Source: Sphagnum compactum
Lineage: Eukaryota > Bryophyta > Sphagnopsida > Sphagnales
Direction of reading: 5' to 3'
NCBI GenBank assembly: GCA_965153455.1
Contig: OZ234501.1
Coordinates: 1,736,001 to 1,800,000 of the forward strand
Length of the DNA: 64,000 nucleotides
Part shown: positions 24,360 through 36,225 of the stretch, piece by piece
Numbering within the stretch: position 1 is the first letter of the stretch
Layout of the letters: each line of letters opens with the position of its first letter
Notes under the pieces: generated by a model
Told to the model about the DNA's origin: nothing
The model's input: only the letters and a program-made list of their open reading frames with translations
Database searches by the model: none
Position numbers and translations under genes: made by a program

Positions 24360-24440
24360 AAAAAGGTAAGTAGGTAGGTAGGCAGGCAGGCAGGTAGGTA
24401 GGTAGGGAGGGAGGGAGGCACCTAGCTGAGTAGGTAGGTA
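24360..24440 (+). repeat. Degenerate (GGTA/GGCA)n tetranucleotide array
   Basis: Steps of 'aggtaggt', 'aggcaggc' and 'agggaggg' follow one another for about 80 bp. The same tetranucleotide, as CCTA or TAGG, is enriched in other spacers (20.1-20.4, 54.4-54.5, 59.5-59.6 kb). Confidence 0.85.
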
Positions 24441-24769
24441 TTTACTATATAAGTCTAGGAAACGCATCCCGCCAAAAAGATAAAGAAGAAGGGCACTAGG
24501 TAGTAGGTACCTATGTAGTAGGGCGTATATTTATTGTACTTAAAAAAAATACTATTTGAAGTTGCAAATGAAAATACATGTCTACTGTAATAGCTACGTA
24601 TTATCAAGGAATAAATACGAGAATTAAAAAAAGAAAAAAAAGAATTCAAAGTGTCCAGGTCAGTCACTAGTGAGGAGGGAAGATTTTTCAAGAATTTTAA
24701 TAAAAATATAATTATTCGAAAATCATTTTTTCTGTTTTCTTGAGATCATCATCAGAACTGGTAATAATG

Positions 24770-25260
24770 TTTTTTTCTTTTTTCTGAAATTATTTTTCAT
24801 TTTCAAATTATTATTGAAAAAAGTACCTATTTTAAGGGGGAAAAAAAATAGGGAAATGAAAGAGAAACTAAAAAAGAAAGAGAAAAGAAATGAAAATGAA
24901 AAAGAAAGAAGAAGTTTATGTTGTTTTTGAAATCATAAAAAAGAAATACGAATAATCAATTTCGTTTTTCTGAAATTATTTTTCGTTTTGTAATCATTAT
25001 TGAAGAACGAGGCTATTCGAAAATAAAATAAATGAAAGAGAACTAAAAAAGAAAAAAAAATTGAAAAAGAAAAAGGAAAGAAAAAATCATTGGAAAAACT
25101 ATTAGTAATCTTTTTCGTTTTTTGGAAATGAATTTTCATTTTCTAATTACTATTTAAAAAACCTATTTGAAAAACAAAAATGAAAGAGAAACTGAAAAAG
25201 AGAAAGAAAAGGAATGCAAAAGAGAAAGAAAGAAGAAAGAAAGACAGGAAGAAGAAAAAA
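24770..25260 (+). repeat. About three diverged ~150-180-bp units, purine-rich
   Basis: Each unit has a pyrimidine part ('ctgaaattatttttc' or a relative, at about 24784, 24970 and 25120), an 'attattgaa' or 'actatttaa' link, and a purine part of 'aaatgaaagagaaact' with AG/AAAG repeats. No coding content. Confidence 0.6.
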
Positions 25261-25379
25261 TAAAGAAATGGGAATTTGGATTAAAAATGGCGGACTTAAA
25301 CGGTAAGCCTACTAAGAAAACGTAGGTTACCTATAATGTAGCCCGACGAAAGCGAGGCAGAGGAGGGTTATCGGGTGAA

Positions 25380-25549
25380 TGAACGCGGGGTGGGGGCTCT
25401 GCTGCTGCCGCTCCTGCTGCTGCAGCGTAGTCTGACTTAGCGTCTTGTGTCGTCGGTCGTCTTCGTCGCCGCCCAAGTCCCCAATTTCTTGCCGAGATTT
25501 CTCGCGCATCGGTCAGCTTGAAGACCACTTCAGATGCGTAGCAATCCGA
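25380..25549 (+). promoter_or_regulatory. Putative 5' leader exon of the SPIRRIG-like gene
   Basis: Composition shifts abruptly from AT-rich to GC-rich, with CTG/CCG-type triplets, and ends at a canonical donor (CCGA/gtaagt, GT at 25550). The next convincing coding exon on this strand starts at 27713. This is best read as an untranslated first exon followed by a ~2.1-kb leader intron. Transcript evidence would be needed to fix the start; the short frame from 25534 is not convincing as protein. Confidence 0.4.
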
Positions 25550-27712
25550 GTAAGTTTTCTCCTCTTGCTCATTCCCATAAATCGCTTGATGGGTCTGTGC
25601 TCAGAACTGCTGTTTTCTCGGTCTGTCGGTTTTGTGGCGATGGGTTTGGGCACACGTACAAAGCTTTTGTTGTCTTTGCTGCTGTGATGGGTGTTGCTCT
25701 CTTCTCTAGTTCTTCTCACTTCCTTCCTTCCTTGCTTCCTCGAGCAGCATAAAAATCCAGAGCAGAGTGGTGAGACAAAAGCTCTGAGATTTGCAAAAAT
25801 GACTTCTTTTGTGGATGAATGGGTGGGTAGGTGGGTGGGTATCTGTGAGATCGTCAAGGGATGCTGGACGTATGGGCGTGTTTTTTTTTTCTTTGGAAAA
25901 TTTGGTCCTTGGGTATCTTGATGTTGAAGAATTTGAGTAGCAAAGTGTTGGGTCTAGTTTCGGGTTAGGCCGATTTGGGTTAAAGATCCCGGGTTTTTTT
26001 TGCTCTTCAATTTTGAATTGAAGGGGAGGAGGAGTGACAGACAGAACAGAACGGACGGACGGACGGACATCTGGGTTTTGTGGACACCAGAAGAGTGAGA
26101 AAGACAGCGAATAAAAGAAGAAGAACAAGAAGATTTTGAATTTTTTTGTTGGTGTGTGTTGGGAGAAGAAGGGATATGGGGCTTGTTGGGTTTGTGTTTT
26201 TGGGTTTGTGGGTTAGGGTATAGAGAAAGAGAGAGCAAGGAGGAGGGGGTTTTGGATCTGGAACTTGTGGTCATCAGATCAGCAGCCTGGGGGACACACC
26301 CATGTGAAAAAAATCCAAAACTGTAAGGAGATTTTGAGAATTCTCTCAGCAGAGACTAGCTAGTGTAATTGAACTGAGATCATTGACAACGTGATGAGTT
26401 CTTCTTTGCATTTTTTTGGCAAGGATTGTCATCATCTCCAAATTTAGTGCCCTGCCCATTTCGGACCATGAATTCCCAGTCACAGATTGAAACCTAATTT
26501 GTAGCTCCAAATCAACAACATCAATGGGCAGATTTTGTTTGTTTGCATTGAGAGTTCATCACCCTAAAATAGTTTTTGTGGTAGGAATTGCTTGCTTGCT
26601 CTAGGATTTATGCATTGCTGCTGCTGCTGCAAGATAATTTCACAAAGCAAGTTTGTGACTATAACTCTATGAGCAAGTTTATCCCGTAGGCAAATACTAC
26701 TATGAGGACTGCTACAGTAGTCCAGATGTATTTGTATTCAGTGCAGATCTGAATTCACAGCCAATTTGTTGTCTTGCTGATATCACCAAATTATTATTGT
26801 TTGAAAATATGCAGGTCTTGAACTCAACATGCAAATGATGTGAAAGTGTCAACTTGGCAACTGGGTCTTGAAGAGAGATAGATAGATAGCCTTTTGAATA
26901 GCAGAAAGAGTAAATGAGAAGACTGATGATGATTACAAGATAGAAATCAAGCATCTCTCCTCCTGCTGCATGCAGCTGGAAAATTAGTGAATGATCGAGC
27001 AGGTTTGGGATGAAACTCCTCCTCGTCCTCCTGCTGCTGCTGCAAGAAGTGGATACAGCAATCATGTTGGAGAGAAGGTGGCTTAATTGATCAGTTGATG
27101 AAAAATCCAGCTATTATGAGCGACAGTGTTCTGGGAATGGTAAAAGAATTGTTCATCTAGATGGGTTACATTGCAATGGGTTGATAGTATAGCCCTAGAT
27201 CTACATCCCTGGACCCTTTGTATGAGAGGGGTGATTACTACACTTGAGTGAAGAAGTGCTTCTGCTAGGAATGCAATTCTTATTCTGTGTCTTGGGTCAG
27301 TGCTTGGGAATGGAAGCGGGGAGGTATCCAGGAGCTAAGCTTGATTCTGTTGGGACCTAATGTGGTACTGCTTTGAAAATGATCTGGCTACTGGTTGAAG
27401 AAGAAAGTAAAGCCACCACCCTATTTTTTTTTTGGAGGCAAAAACCCCATTCCTGAAGCTTCTCCAGTCAATTGGGGCTCCTCATCTGCCTACGGAGAAA
27501 CAGGTGGCAAATCTCTCAAGTCCATTGCAAATGAATTAATCAAGCTTCCAAGTTCAGAAAATCCGTGAACTATATATGCGCAGTGGGTTGGTTGATACCA
27601 AAATATAGCAAGATGTGTTAGATCTCAGTTACACAGAGAGAGAGAGAGAGAAGCTGGGTAATGGTAGACGACGCACAGATGTCCAGAGTGGGACTAACGC
27701 AGCAGAGCAACC
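25550..27712 (+). other. Putative leader intron / untranslated region
   Basis: Moderate GC with T-runs, CTG-triplet clusters (26616-26630, 27030-27045), a GGAC tetranucleotide run near 26052-26068 and a GA run near 27633-27652. Frames on both strands are low complexity. A candidate acceptor 'ctaacgcag' lies about 13 bp before the ATG at 27713. Confidence 0.4.
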
Positions 27713-28340
27713 ATGAAATGGCTTGAGCGAATCAGAGAAAAAGTTTCCAACTCATCACTCACATCACCTCTGCCAAGACCAAACCGATTGTTTTTGGATG
27801 AAGGCACCACCACCTCAAGAGTCAGGTATTTTGTGAGCTGCTTCGTGTCTCGAGTTTTTTTTTCTTTTTTGGTAGTATACTTAGAGACAGACTAAATGGG
27901 TGCTCATACGATGGGGCTACTGTTGGCCAGGGGTTTAGGGTTTAAAGTTTTACAATTGAGATCTGCATGATCTTAGGGGGGGCAAAAGCATCACTTGCCC
28001 ATGTTGTGATTTTTTTACCACTTCAATTGAAAGGAGTGGCTCTAATAAAAAATTGCACGTTTTGGGTTGTCAGAGAGAAGAATGAGTCTGAGCAGGACTT
28101 CAAGAGGGCGTGGGATGATTTTCGAGCTGCAAATTTTGACAAGGTGAGGTTTTGTTTCCGGTGATGAATTGAGGTTCCACCACTTGACGTTTTTACTTAT
28201 TTGAGAATCTACCTCTTGTCCGTTGGTGTTCTCTCCAGCTACATGCTTTGTGAATATTACTGTTGGGTGATCATGTAGGAGAAGGAGGAAGCCTTGGAGA
28301 AGACGCTGAGTCTCTTTTGCAAGATCGCCCGACGCAACAT
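27713..28340 (+). CDS. SPI-like: SPIRRIG/BCHC-like BEACH-family protein, N-terminal exons only
   Basis: SPIRRIG (a BCHC-type BEACH protein) works in membrane trafficking, cell shape and P-body/mRNA regulation. Its N-terminus is MKW.., followed by a low-complexity Ser/Pro stretch, then a DFK.LW..FR helix and an EKE.AL......FC.L segment. Three exons reproduce this order in phase. Exon 1, 27713-27825, reads MKWLERIREKVSNSS and ends at GTCAG/gtattt. Exon 2, 28074-28143, reads EKNESEQDFKRAWDDFRAAN and ends at ACAAG/gtgagg. Exon 3, from 28279, reads EKEEALEKTLSLFCKIARRN. After about 28340 ('aacat/gtgg', a possible donor) the similarity stops. The family is around 3,500 residues, so only about 80 are here. 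Either a very long intron follows or the gene is truncated. A telo-box-like 'gtttagggttt' lies in intron 1 near 27933. The identification rests on recalled family motifs. Confidence 0.6.
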
Positions 28341-29138
28341 GTGGTTTTTTAGTTGGAATATTGCCTCATACTCTAAGATGGTTTCATCCAAGTGGGTGGT
28401 GCCCAATACACTAAGATTTGGAGCAATGGATGCGGTTGTTGAGAGCAATCCTCTTTGTTCCGTTCCTATATCTTCTTCCCTCTTTTTTCTATTCTTTTTC
28501 AAAATTATCAAGTTCCTTAATTTACCATGTAAATGCCCTTGCCTTAATCTTTTTAAATAATTGTAAATGTTTGTAAATGCCATGTATGTGTAATTCTTAG
28601 TTTGTTTTTCATTTCAAAGCTTTGTTATTAGATTTATTGATTTTTTGTAATGTTTGTTGTAAAATATAATTCATAAGGAATAATTTCAGAAATTCATTTC
28701 AATATGAGTTCATTTGCATGTATAATTTTTTATGTTCATAGATGAGGTCTCGCGAACATTGTTTTTTAGTTGGTTGGTTAGACAATGTTTTTGGGGGCTA
28801 GGTTTTGCCTAATGCTTGCTAATAGTTTGGTTGGCTAATTGGTCACTGAACTTGATGGTGAACCCTTCTTTCGTGGCATCATGCATGTAATCTAATCTCA
28901 ATAAATTAATGCTCAGGTGAAATGAATTCCTTAAATTTTAGTGAACATTAGAACTTATAAACATTTATTAAATTGTTTATTTAAAAACATATATAGAAAA
29001 AATGAATTTGTAAGTTCATTTATGTTTTAACATGTTTGTAAGGTTTCTAACAGTTTATATCCTAGTTTATAAAATAGAGGACAATTCATAGCAATTTTTC
29101 CTTTCAAAGTAATCTTTTAGTTTTTTAAAAATTTGTGG

Positions 29139-29235
29139 ATTGACACCTCTTGATGAGTTGTTCGACATTATTGACCTTCTGATCAATTTTGATCAAGGTC
29201 TGTACGAGTCGATTGACATTTAAAAGGTGTCCACC
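29139..29235. mobile_element. Small palindromic (MITE-like) element, copy 2
   Basis: Opens near 'attgacacctct' and closes 'aggtgtccacc'. The interior 'gatcaaggtctgtacgag' matches copy 1 at 3701-3800. Confidence 0.5.
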
Positions 29236-29369
29236 TTCAATGTAAAAAAAATACATCATTGTATAGTCTTCTTGATTTTTTTATAGCTAACATCTTTATT
29301 TATAAAAACAAAAGAGAGTTTTATAATCATTTTTTTTTTAGAATAATTTTTTCATGTTTTTAAAATTAT

Positions 29370-29468
29370 GACATGACACCTCTTTAAGAGTTATATGGCC
29401 TTACTGACCTTCTAATCAATCTTTATCATAGTCTTTGCAAATCAGTTGACCTTTAAGAAGTGTCTGCC
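29370..29468. mobile_element. Small palindromic (MITE-like) element, copy 3
   Basis: Opens 'gacatgacacctctttaag' and closes 'ctttaagaagtgtctgcc', so the ends pair over about 14 bp with few mismatches. The interior is a diverged version of copies 1 and 2. It sits about 135 bp beyond copy 2 in the same orientation. Confidence 0.5.
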
Positions 29469-29964
29469 TTTAATTCGTAGGTTAATTAATTTTTTATTTT
29501 AAGACCTTAGGCTATCTAGGCATTTTATTAAAAGATTTAAAAGATAAGGCATGGCCATTTTGGTGACTCTTGTTGAACTTTCAAACCATTTGCATTGCTT
29601 ACAAGTGGTTTAATCTTTTAAAAAAAGTGAAATGTTTGTAAATAACATTCGAAGGACAAAGAAGTTCCATAAGTTTATTGCATTCACTAAATAGTAATAT
29701 AATAAGTGTAATCACATGTCACCAAAGTAAACACCTCAAGAAGGCTTTAAAAATAAATTTAGAACATTTAAGATTTTTAAATTGCACTAATTGGAGTTGT
29801 ATCTTCTTTGCCAACCAACTTTTATGGTAAGCGCTGATGATAAGGAAAATCTCCAATTTACATAATTAAAAATGTAAGGATGGTTTTCAAAATTTTATAA
29901 AATAAAATTTTCTTTTTAAATTTGTTTGTACTTGTTCATTACTATTCACTCAATGCTTCTTATT

Positions 29965-30590
29965 TTAGGTTAATTTAAATTAATTTAATTGGGCTGAATT
30001 TAACTAGGCAAGTTTAGGTTAGTTTAATTAAATTTATTTTATTTTAGCTCAAATTTAATTAATTAAACCAACCCTAACCCCCCCCCTAATGAATTTGTAA
30101 AAAAAAAAGAACCCTCCCATCGCCCTTTAACATATTAAAAACCCTTGACCCCTATCCCTAGCCATTCAACAATGAAAAATAAAATTTAAGAAAAAAACTA
30201 ACCTTTTCCACATGTCAAATGAAGGGGAAAAAAAACATTAACTTTTACCCCCCTCCCTTTCAACAATAAAAAAAAGAAATAAATAAAATCAAGGCGCACC
30301 CCCTCCCTCTTAACAATCAATAAATAAAATTAAACAATTCACCTGGCCCCTTTCAACAATAAAAAGTAATTTACGAAAGTTACAAGTAGTAAAAAAATAA
30401 TTTAAAAAAAAAGAAAAAATGAACTTTTAACAATAAAAAGTAATTTACAAAAATTACAAGCAGTAAAAAAGTAACAAAAAGTGAAAAAAATCAACAAAAA
30501 TAGCCCCCCACTATAGTGGATTTTTGGTGGTCAAACAACCCCCAGCCATTATCCTTACGAACGTAGTGGTGAAATCATATCGGAGGGTTT
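29965..30590 (+). repeat. A/C-rich dispersed repeat, copy D
   Basis: Order: a 'ttaggttagtttaatt' AT-rich head, 'taaaccaaccctaacccccc', A/C-rich body with 'ccacatgtcaaatgaa', 'gtaacaaaaagtg', 'tggtcaaacaacc', and the end 'acgaacgtagtggtgaaatc'. It shows the same strand skew as 0.3-3.3 kb. Confidence 0.75.
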
Positions 30591-30654
30591 AGGAGCCCCC
30601 CCCCCCAATATTATTTGTCCCAAAATTTTGTTAATTTTTTCAAAAAAATATAAT

Positions 30655-31360
30655 AGTTTTGTCAAATTTAGTTTATTTTAGGTTAGTTTAAATTAACTTA
30701 GTCGGGTTGAATTTAACTAAGCAAGTTTAGGTTAGTTTAATTAAGTTTATTTTATTTTAGCTCAGATCTAATTAATTAAACCAACCTTAACCCCCCCCCC
30801 TATGAGCTTGTAAAAAAAAAACCCCCCTCCCATCCCTTTTCAACCTAAAAAAAAAAAAACCCCTCCCATCCCCTTTCAACATATTAAAAAAAAAAACCCT
30901 GACCCCCTGTCCCTAGCCACTCAACAATGGAAAAAAAAATTTAAGGAAAAAATAACCCATTTCCACATGTCAAATGAAGGGGGGAAAAAAACATTAACCA
31001 CCACCCCCCTCCCCTTCAACAGTGAAAAAAAGAAAAAAAAAATCAAGGCACACCCACTCCCCCTAAACAATGAATAAATATAACAAAATAATACCCCTGG
31101 CCCTTCTCAACAGTAAAAAGTAATTTATGAAAGTTATAAGCAGGAAAAAAAAGTAACAAATAGTGAACTTTGAATAGTAAAAAAGTAATTTACAAAAGTT
31201 ACAAGGAGTAAAAAAAGTAACAAAAAGTAACAAAAAGTGAAAAAGGTCAACAAAAACAACTTGCCACTACGGGAAAACAACCTGCCACTACGGTGTCTTT
31301 TTTGTGGTCAAACAGCCTCCAGCCTGCGTCCTTACGGGCGTAGTGGGGAAATCATATGTA
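30655..31360 (+). repeat. A/C-rich dispersed repeat, copy E
   Basis: Same head, body and tail as copy D and in the same orientation. It ends 'tccttacgggcgtagtgg' then 'ggaaatcatatgtataggg'. It has the duplicated 'tgccactacgg' block that is also seen in copy C. Confidence 0.8.
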
Positions 31361-31859
31361 TAGGGCTTTAAGTTTAAGGTTTTGACGTGGTTAAAGGTGA
31401 AAGGGGGAAGATTTAGGATCTACCCTATAATTTCATGATTTGTTGGCACCTACTATCTAAATAAGGGGATTTTACAAAAAAAAATCCATGTAATGTGGCA
31501 ACTTGGACCTTAATCCCTTGAAGGAAATTACAAGTACATGTTTTACACGTAGTTTTGTTGTTTTCATTATTTCACTCTTGTGTTGTTTTGCAGATTTTGA
31601 ATTCCACCTTATATTTATTCCAATAACTAATGAGAAGAAAACATGGGGTTTTGTAACCAACTTCTGTGACTATTTTTGTCCACGGCGATTACTGTTTTAG
31701 GTGCATGGGACAAAAATAGTCACATTATACAAATTGAAATAACCCATTTTCTTTCTAGTGTGGTGTTAGAGTAATATTGAAATCTTAAAAACTTTCAAAA
31801 TTCCTTGATTTTTTTTTTAAAACAACCATCATAAACTTACATATTTAAAACAAAATGAC
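31361..31859. other. No gene seen
   Basis: Spacer between repeat copies. Short frames near 31472-31700 on both strands have no recognisable domain. Confidence 0.4.
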
Positions 31860-32700
31860 ATATCCAAGTTTAAGTTAATTTAGTCAAGATTATGTTAGTT
31901 TAATCAAATTTAACCAAATTTATGTTAGTTTAGTTAAGATTTAGTTAATTGATTTAAACCAAGATTATATTAATTTTGTCAAATTTAGTTTATTTTAGGT
32001 TAGTTTATTTTTGGGTTAAGATTAAATTAATTAAAACAACCCTAACCCACCCCCTTAATGAAATTTTATAAAACAATGAACCCTTTCCCCCTCCCATCTA
32101 CCTTCAACGAATCAAAAAAGAAAAGAAAAACCCTAACCCCCGCCCTCCTTAGCCACTCAACAGTGAAAAAAAGGTTTAAGAAAATCAACTCCTCCCCCTC
32201 CCATCCCCCTTCAACATATTAAAAAAAAAAAAAAAAAACCCCTGACCCCCCCTCCCTAGGCATTCAACAATGAAAAAAACGTTTTAATAAAAAACTAACC
32301 CCCTTCCCCTCCTCCTTCCACATGTCAAATGAAGGAGGAAACAAAAAAACATTAACATGCACCCCCCTCCCCCTCAAAAGTAAAAAGAAATTTAAAAAAA
32401 AATCAAAGCGCACCCCCTCCCCCTGAATTATCAAAAAATAAAATAAAACATTTCACCTCGCCCCTTTCAACAGTAAAAAGTAATTTATGAAAGTTATAAG
32501 CAGTAAAAAAAAGTAACAAACAGTGAATCTTCATCAGTAAAAAAATAATTTACAAAAGTTACAAGCAGTAAAAAAAGTAACAAAAAGTAACAAAAAGTGA
32601 AAAAAGGTCAACAAAAACAACCTGCCACTACAATGGGTTTTTGGTGGTCAAATAGCCTCCAGCCTGCGTCCTTACGGGCGTAGTGGGGAAATCACATGTA
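31860..32700 (+). repeat. A/C-rich dispersed repeat, copy F
   Basis: Third consecutive copy in the same orientation. It has an extended AT-rich head, A/C-rich body with two 'gtaacaaaaagt' arrays, and ends 'tccttacgggcgtagtgg' then 'ggaaatcacatg'. Confidence 0.8.
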
Positions 32701-33099
32701 AAGGTGATGTTGTAACATTGGAACTAACAAGTTTAATTCTAAACATGTTTTGCACTTCAATCTTTCTAGGACATTCTCTAGATCTATGTTCAACACTAGA
32801 ACATATAATATAGGAGTATCAAATAGGTACTCTAACCGGTTTAGCAATTTGTGTTTTAGTCTCTGCTACAGGTTATGTAGACTTGATTGTGGCGGTTGGT
32901 ACTACTGATACCTTTTTTTTTGGGTTATGACAAGTTTCAAGTGTATGACTTATTTAACTATAATTGGTATAGGTTGATGTTGATTTGGTTATAACAAATA
33001 CTATTGGTTTAGTTACTATGGTGGCCTCTCATGTGGTTAAGAGAGCATTATAACTCATAATAACATGTCCACTCTCTTCACATACTACAACGACTTCCT

Positions 33100-34960
33100 T
33101 GTGTTCAATTAAGGTAATAAACCTGCTTTGAAAATAGTGGTGAGGAAAACATCTATTGCTTTAACCTATAGACAATTTGATAATTTCGATAGGTGTTCAT
33201 AGTAAACCTCAACATGTTTGGTGGTTTTTTGTTGTTGTTTCACAATTGCATGTAGACCTCCTCATCGGTTTTCACAATTTTGAATCATTTGCAAAATGTT
33301 TGTTCCAATTTTTCAAATGTTCAATTTGGATGGTTTTGAACAAAATTTTATCCCCATTCAGAGATATTATCTTTGAAAGTAAAACCAAACAAGTTGATGA
33401 CATCAACTTCCACTGTTTCACCATTAGCTTTAATGGCCTTCTTCAACACTTTGATGTGAGCATTCGGATAAATGTCTTTAACATATTTTAGATATTGTAA
33501 CTTCTTGTATGGCAACTTGGTTGGTGGTTCTGGTATAGGTTGTAAAACAAGTTGTTGATACCATGGTGGTATAAACATGCGTGGGTTAGGTGCTAGCCAT
33601 CCAAATGATCCAATAGGTGGATTGAATGGTGGTCCTTTAGGCGGATCTCCTCCAAGTGAATCTCCAGGTTGTCATCCATATGGTCATTGGTGAATAGAAC
33701 CTCTGGCTACATGAGTTGGTAAATTGGTGTTAACTTGTACAGTGGTTGGTATTAGTGCAGTAACTTGTTGAATAAGTTCTCTGTCCCTATTAGTTACTAG
33801 TTGAACCATTGTAGGAAATTGATTTTCAATATAATGTGGTGTATATGTTGGTGGTACAACAGGTTGTTCATATACTAGATACACATATCCATGTATATAA
33901 CTCATATAATTCTTAAAGATCGTAGGATCGTCCTTTTGTTTTAATCGGATATGTTGGATATAAATTAAGATCTAGATATACAAAGGGGGTATGACATTAT
34001 ACCACATTGGGTATGTATAAGTAAGTAATACATTGGTTTCACTTGGTACAATTGGTGTAATAGGTTGTGGCTAGGTTTGGTAACTAATAGGTATGGTCAT
34101 ATGACTTATATTAGGATTCAAGGTTTGATTTCATGATACAGATACATTAGGTAATACTATTGTGGTGGTTGGAATGATAGGTTTATGAACATTCATCATT
34201 TCCTCCCTCAATAACTGCCTTAATCTATCATCAACAAACTTCAAAGGGGTAGAGATTAAACAAATGTCCCACTTGTTGACAATAAAAACATGTTAGAGTT
34301 CCAACAACCTAATTACCTTTTGAAATCAATACATGGTTTGGAACTTGTGATCTTTCACCTTGACCATGTACTAACTTGGTTGGCTAGGTGTTCCATTAGT
34401 ATGTAACTCCTTGTCGAACAATCGTGGGTGTTGCTTAAGGTTTAGTAGGTTTTAGATGTGTTATGCAAACTAATTGATTAAAGGGTTTTCAATCAATGTG
34501 ACAAAGTTGCTCCAACCTATTAAGCACTTGGTTTTATTCCATCTCCAAATAAGTGGGTACCAAATCAAGGTTAAAACCTGGTTGTTGGTTATGAAAACCA
34601 ACAGATCTTGCAATTGATGTAGGTGCACTAGTTCTAGGTAAATAATAACTTGGGGTTACAAATTGCCATGATTCTCATACAGAGACAATTTCATCAAATG
34701 GCTGAACATGTTCATGAATATCATTATGCTAAACATTCATTACCCGTAGTTGGATTGATATTTGTGGTGTTGCTTGATGAGTGGTTGAGAGCATGGTTGG
34801 GTTTCTTTGCACAATCGATTTGGCTACATTTTGATGTTGTTCATTGGCTTTTCACCTTTGTGTTACATCCACGTTAGGTGCATTCACATGTTCAATTCCT
34901 AGACATTACATTTGTTGTTCATCTTGTTCTTGTGCAGGTTTGGGAACAAGTTGATGTGTC
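33100..34960 (-). pseudogene. Decayed Ty3-like retrotransposon gag
   Basis: The clearest part is 33348-33578 on the minus strand: DIYPNAHIKVLKKAIKANGE then INLFGFTFKDNISEWG. This is the gag-type core that precedes the RNA-binding tail in Ty3/gypsy elements; a frame beyond it reads on as ENFVQNHPNWTFEKLEQTFC. Further 5' (33684-33905 and 34245-34740), broken frames give a Pro/Thr-rich region and CFYCQQVGHLFNLY, a zinc knuckle whose last Cys is Tyr. Many stops and frame changes separate these pieces. No protease, reverse transcriptase or integrase is visible, so this is a fragment. The knuckle lies 5' of the core, the reverse of the usual order. Similarity to plant gag proteins is judged from motifs only. 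Confidence 0.55.
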
Positions 34961-36225
34961 ACCTGTTCTAAATGTTTTTTAAGACTCCTAGTAATTATTC
35001 TCAACATCCTTTGAAATCAATAGGTTCTTAGGAAAGCCCTTGCATTATTTGAACATAAAATTTTTAGAACAACCTTTTTTAATAGTCAGGAGTTTGTAAT
35101 AAACTTTTTTTATAAACTGGGCACCTAATTTACTTTAAAAACTTTACACTAACCTCACCCTATTTCCTAATGCTTTCATATTATCTCAAAGTTCAATCAA
35201 AAGTCTCTGGTCCCTGTAACAGGTCTGTTTTCCTAGTCTTATACTAACTAATTTTAAACTTAAACAATTTAATAAACTATTTAAACAATCATTAATTAGT
35301 AAAATAACTAATAGTCCAAAAAAAATTCAAATTAACACCTTGTTTAATTACTTGTTTTGTCAACCTATTTTGAGACTACCAATTGACTAACAAATTGTCT
35401 ACCTATTTATTAACCTAGTGTAATGCTACCTATTAGGTTCTGTAACCAGTTAGGTTAAGTCACATGTTAGGTTAAATAACATGTTAGGTCACCTGCTATT
35501 AAATCTGGATAACACATGTGAAAGAACCTTCACAAATTTACAATATCACAAAATTTCAATAAGATCCATGCGAAAATTGTAAAATAATATGTTCGTGCAA
35601 AATCCATGGGTTTTAAAGTATAAAAATGGCATAAAAATATACATATTAATTTTATATAAATAAGAGGTCTTTTGTATTTGTGATGTCTTGATGTGAAGTA
35701 TGTACGATTTACATTTCACTAAATCCGTGCAATTATTGTGATGTAATTTTGAATAAAACTATATAATTTTTGTGTATTAAATATGAACATTCACATATAT
35801 CATTCAAAAACAATGTTTCATCTATTTGAATATTTAAAATATTGAATACATACAAATATCATTCATATTAACCATAACATGGAATTCGAGTGATTTTTGT
35901 ACGAACCTATGAAAATCAAATTTTGCACAAAATTTGTATGAACCTATGAAACTACTAAGTTTGTGACTTTTTATAAATTTATAATTCAAAAATCCATTAC
36001 ACTGCACAAAAAAAATGAAAGCATGATCATGTAGCCCAATATTATAAATCCATGGAAACATGGTCATGTAATCCAAAACTTTGTAGAAATCAACATGATG
36101 CAAAATTGTCCATGCCAAACTATACCATGTTAATTAATATTGTCCATATATTGGTATAGGCCTCATTGTTAGAATTCTCTAACAACCACTTGCATTCCCA
36201 TATGATGTAGGTTTTATTGGTTGCT
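34961..36225. other. No gene seen
   Basis: AT-rich spacer with degenerate TTAGG/CCTA-type steps at 35340-35500. The 35834-36118 minus frame has no recognisable domain. Confidence 0.4.

Larger units (their letters stand above)
28341..29960. other. No gene seen; possible intron of the SPIRRIG-like gene
   Basis: AT-rich sequence with two small palindromic elements. No continuation of the BEACH-family N-terminal armadillo-like region is visible in any frame. Confidence 0.4.

Noticed and set aside
25513-26274. Minus-strand frames opposite the SPIRRIG leader
   Set aside because: Ser/Pro/Lys-rich low-complexity translations of the complement of a leader and intron; no domain.
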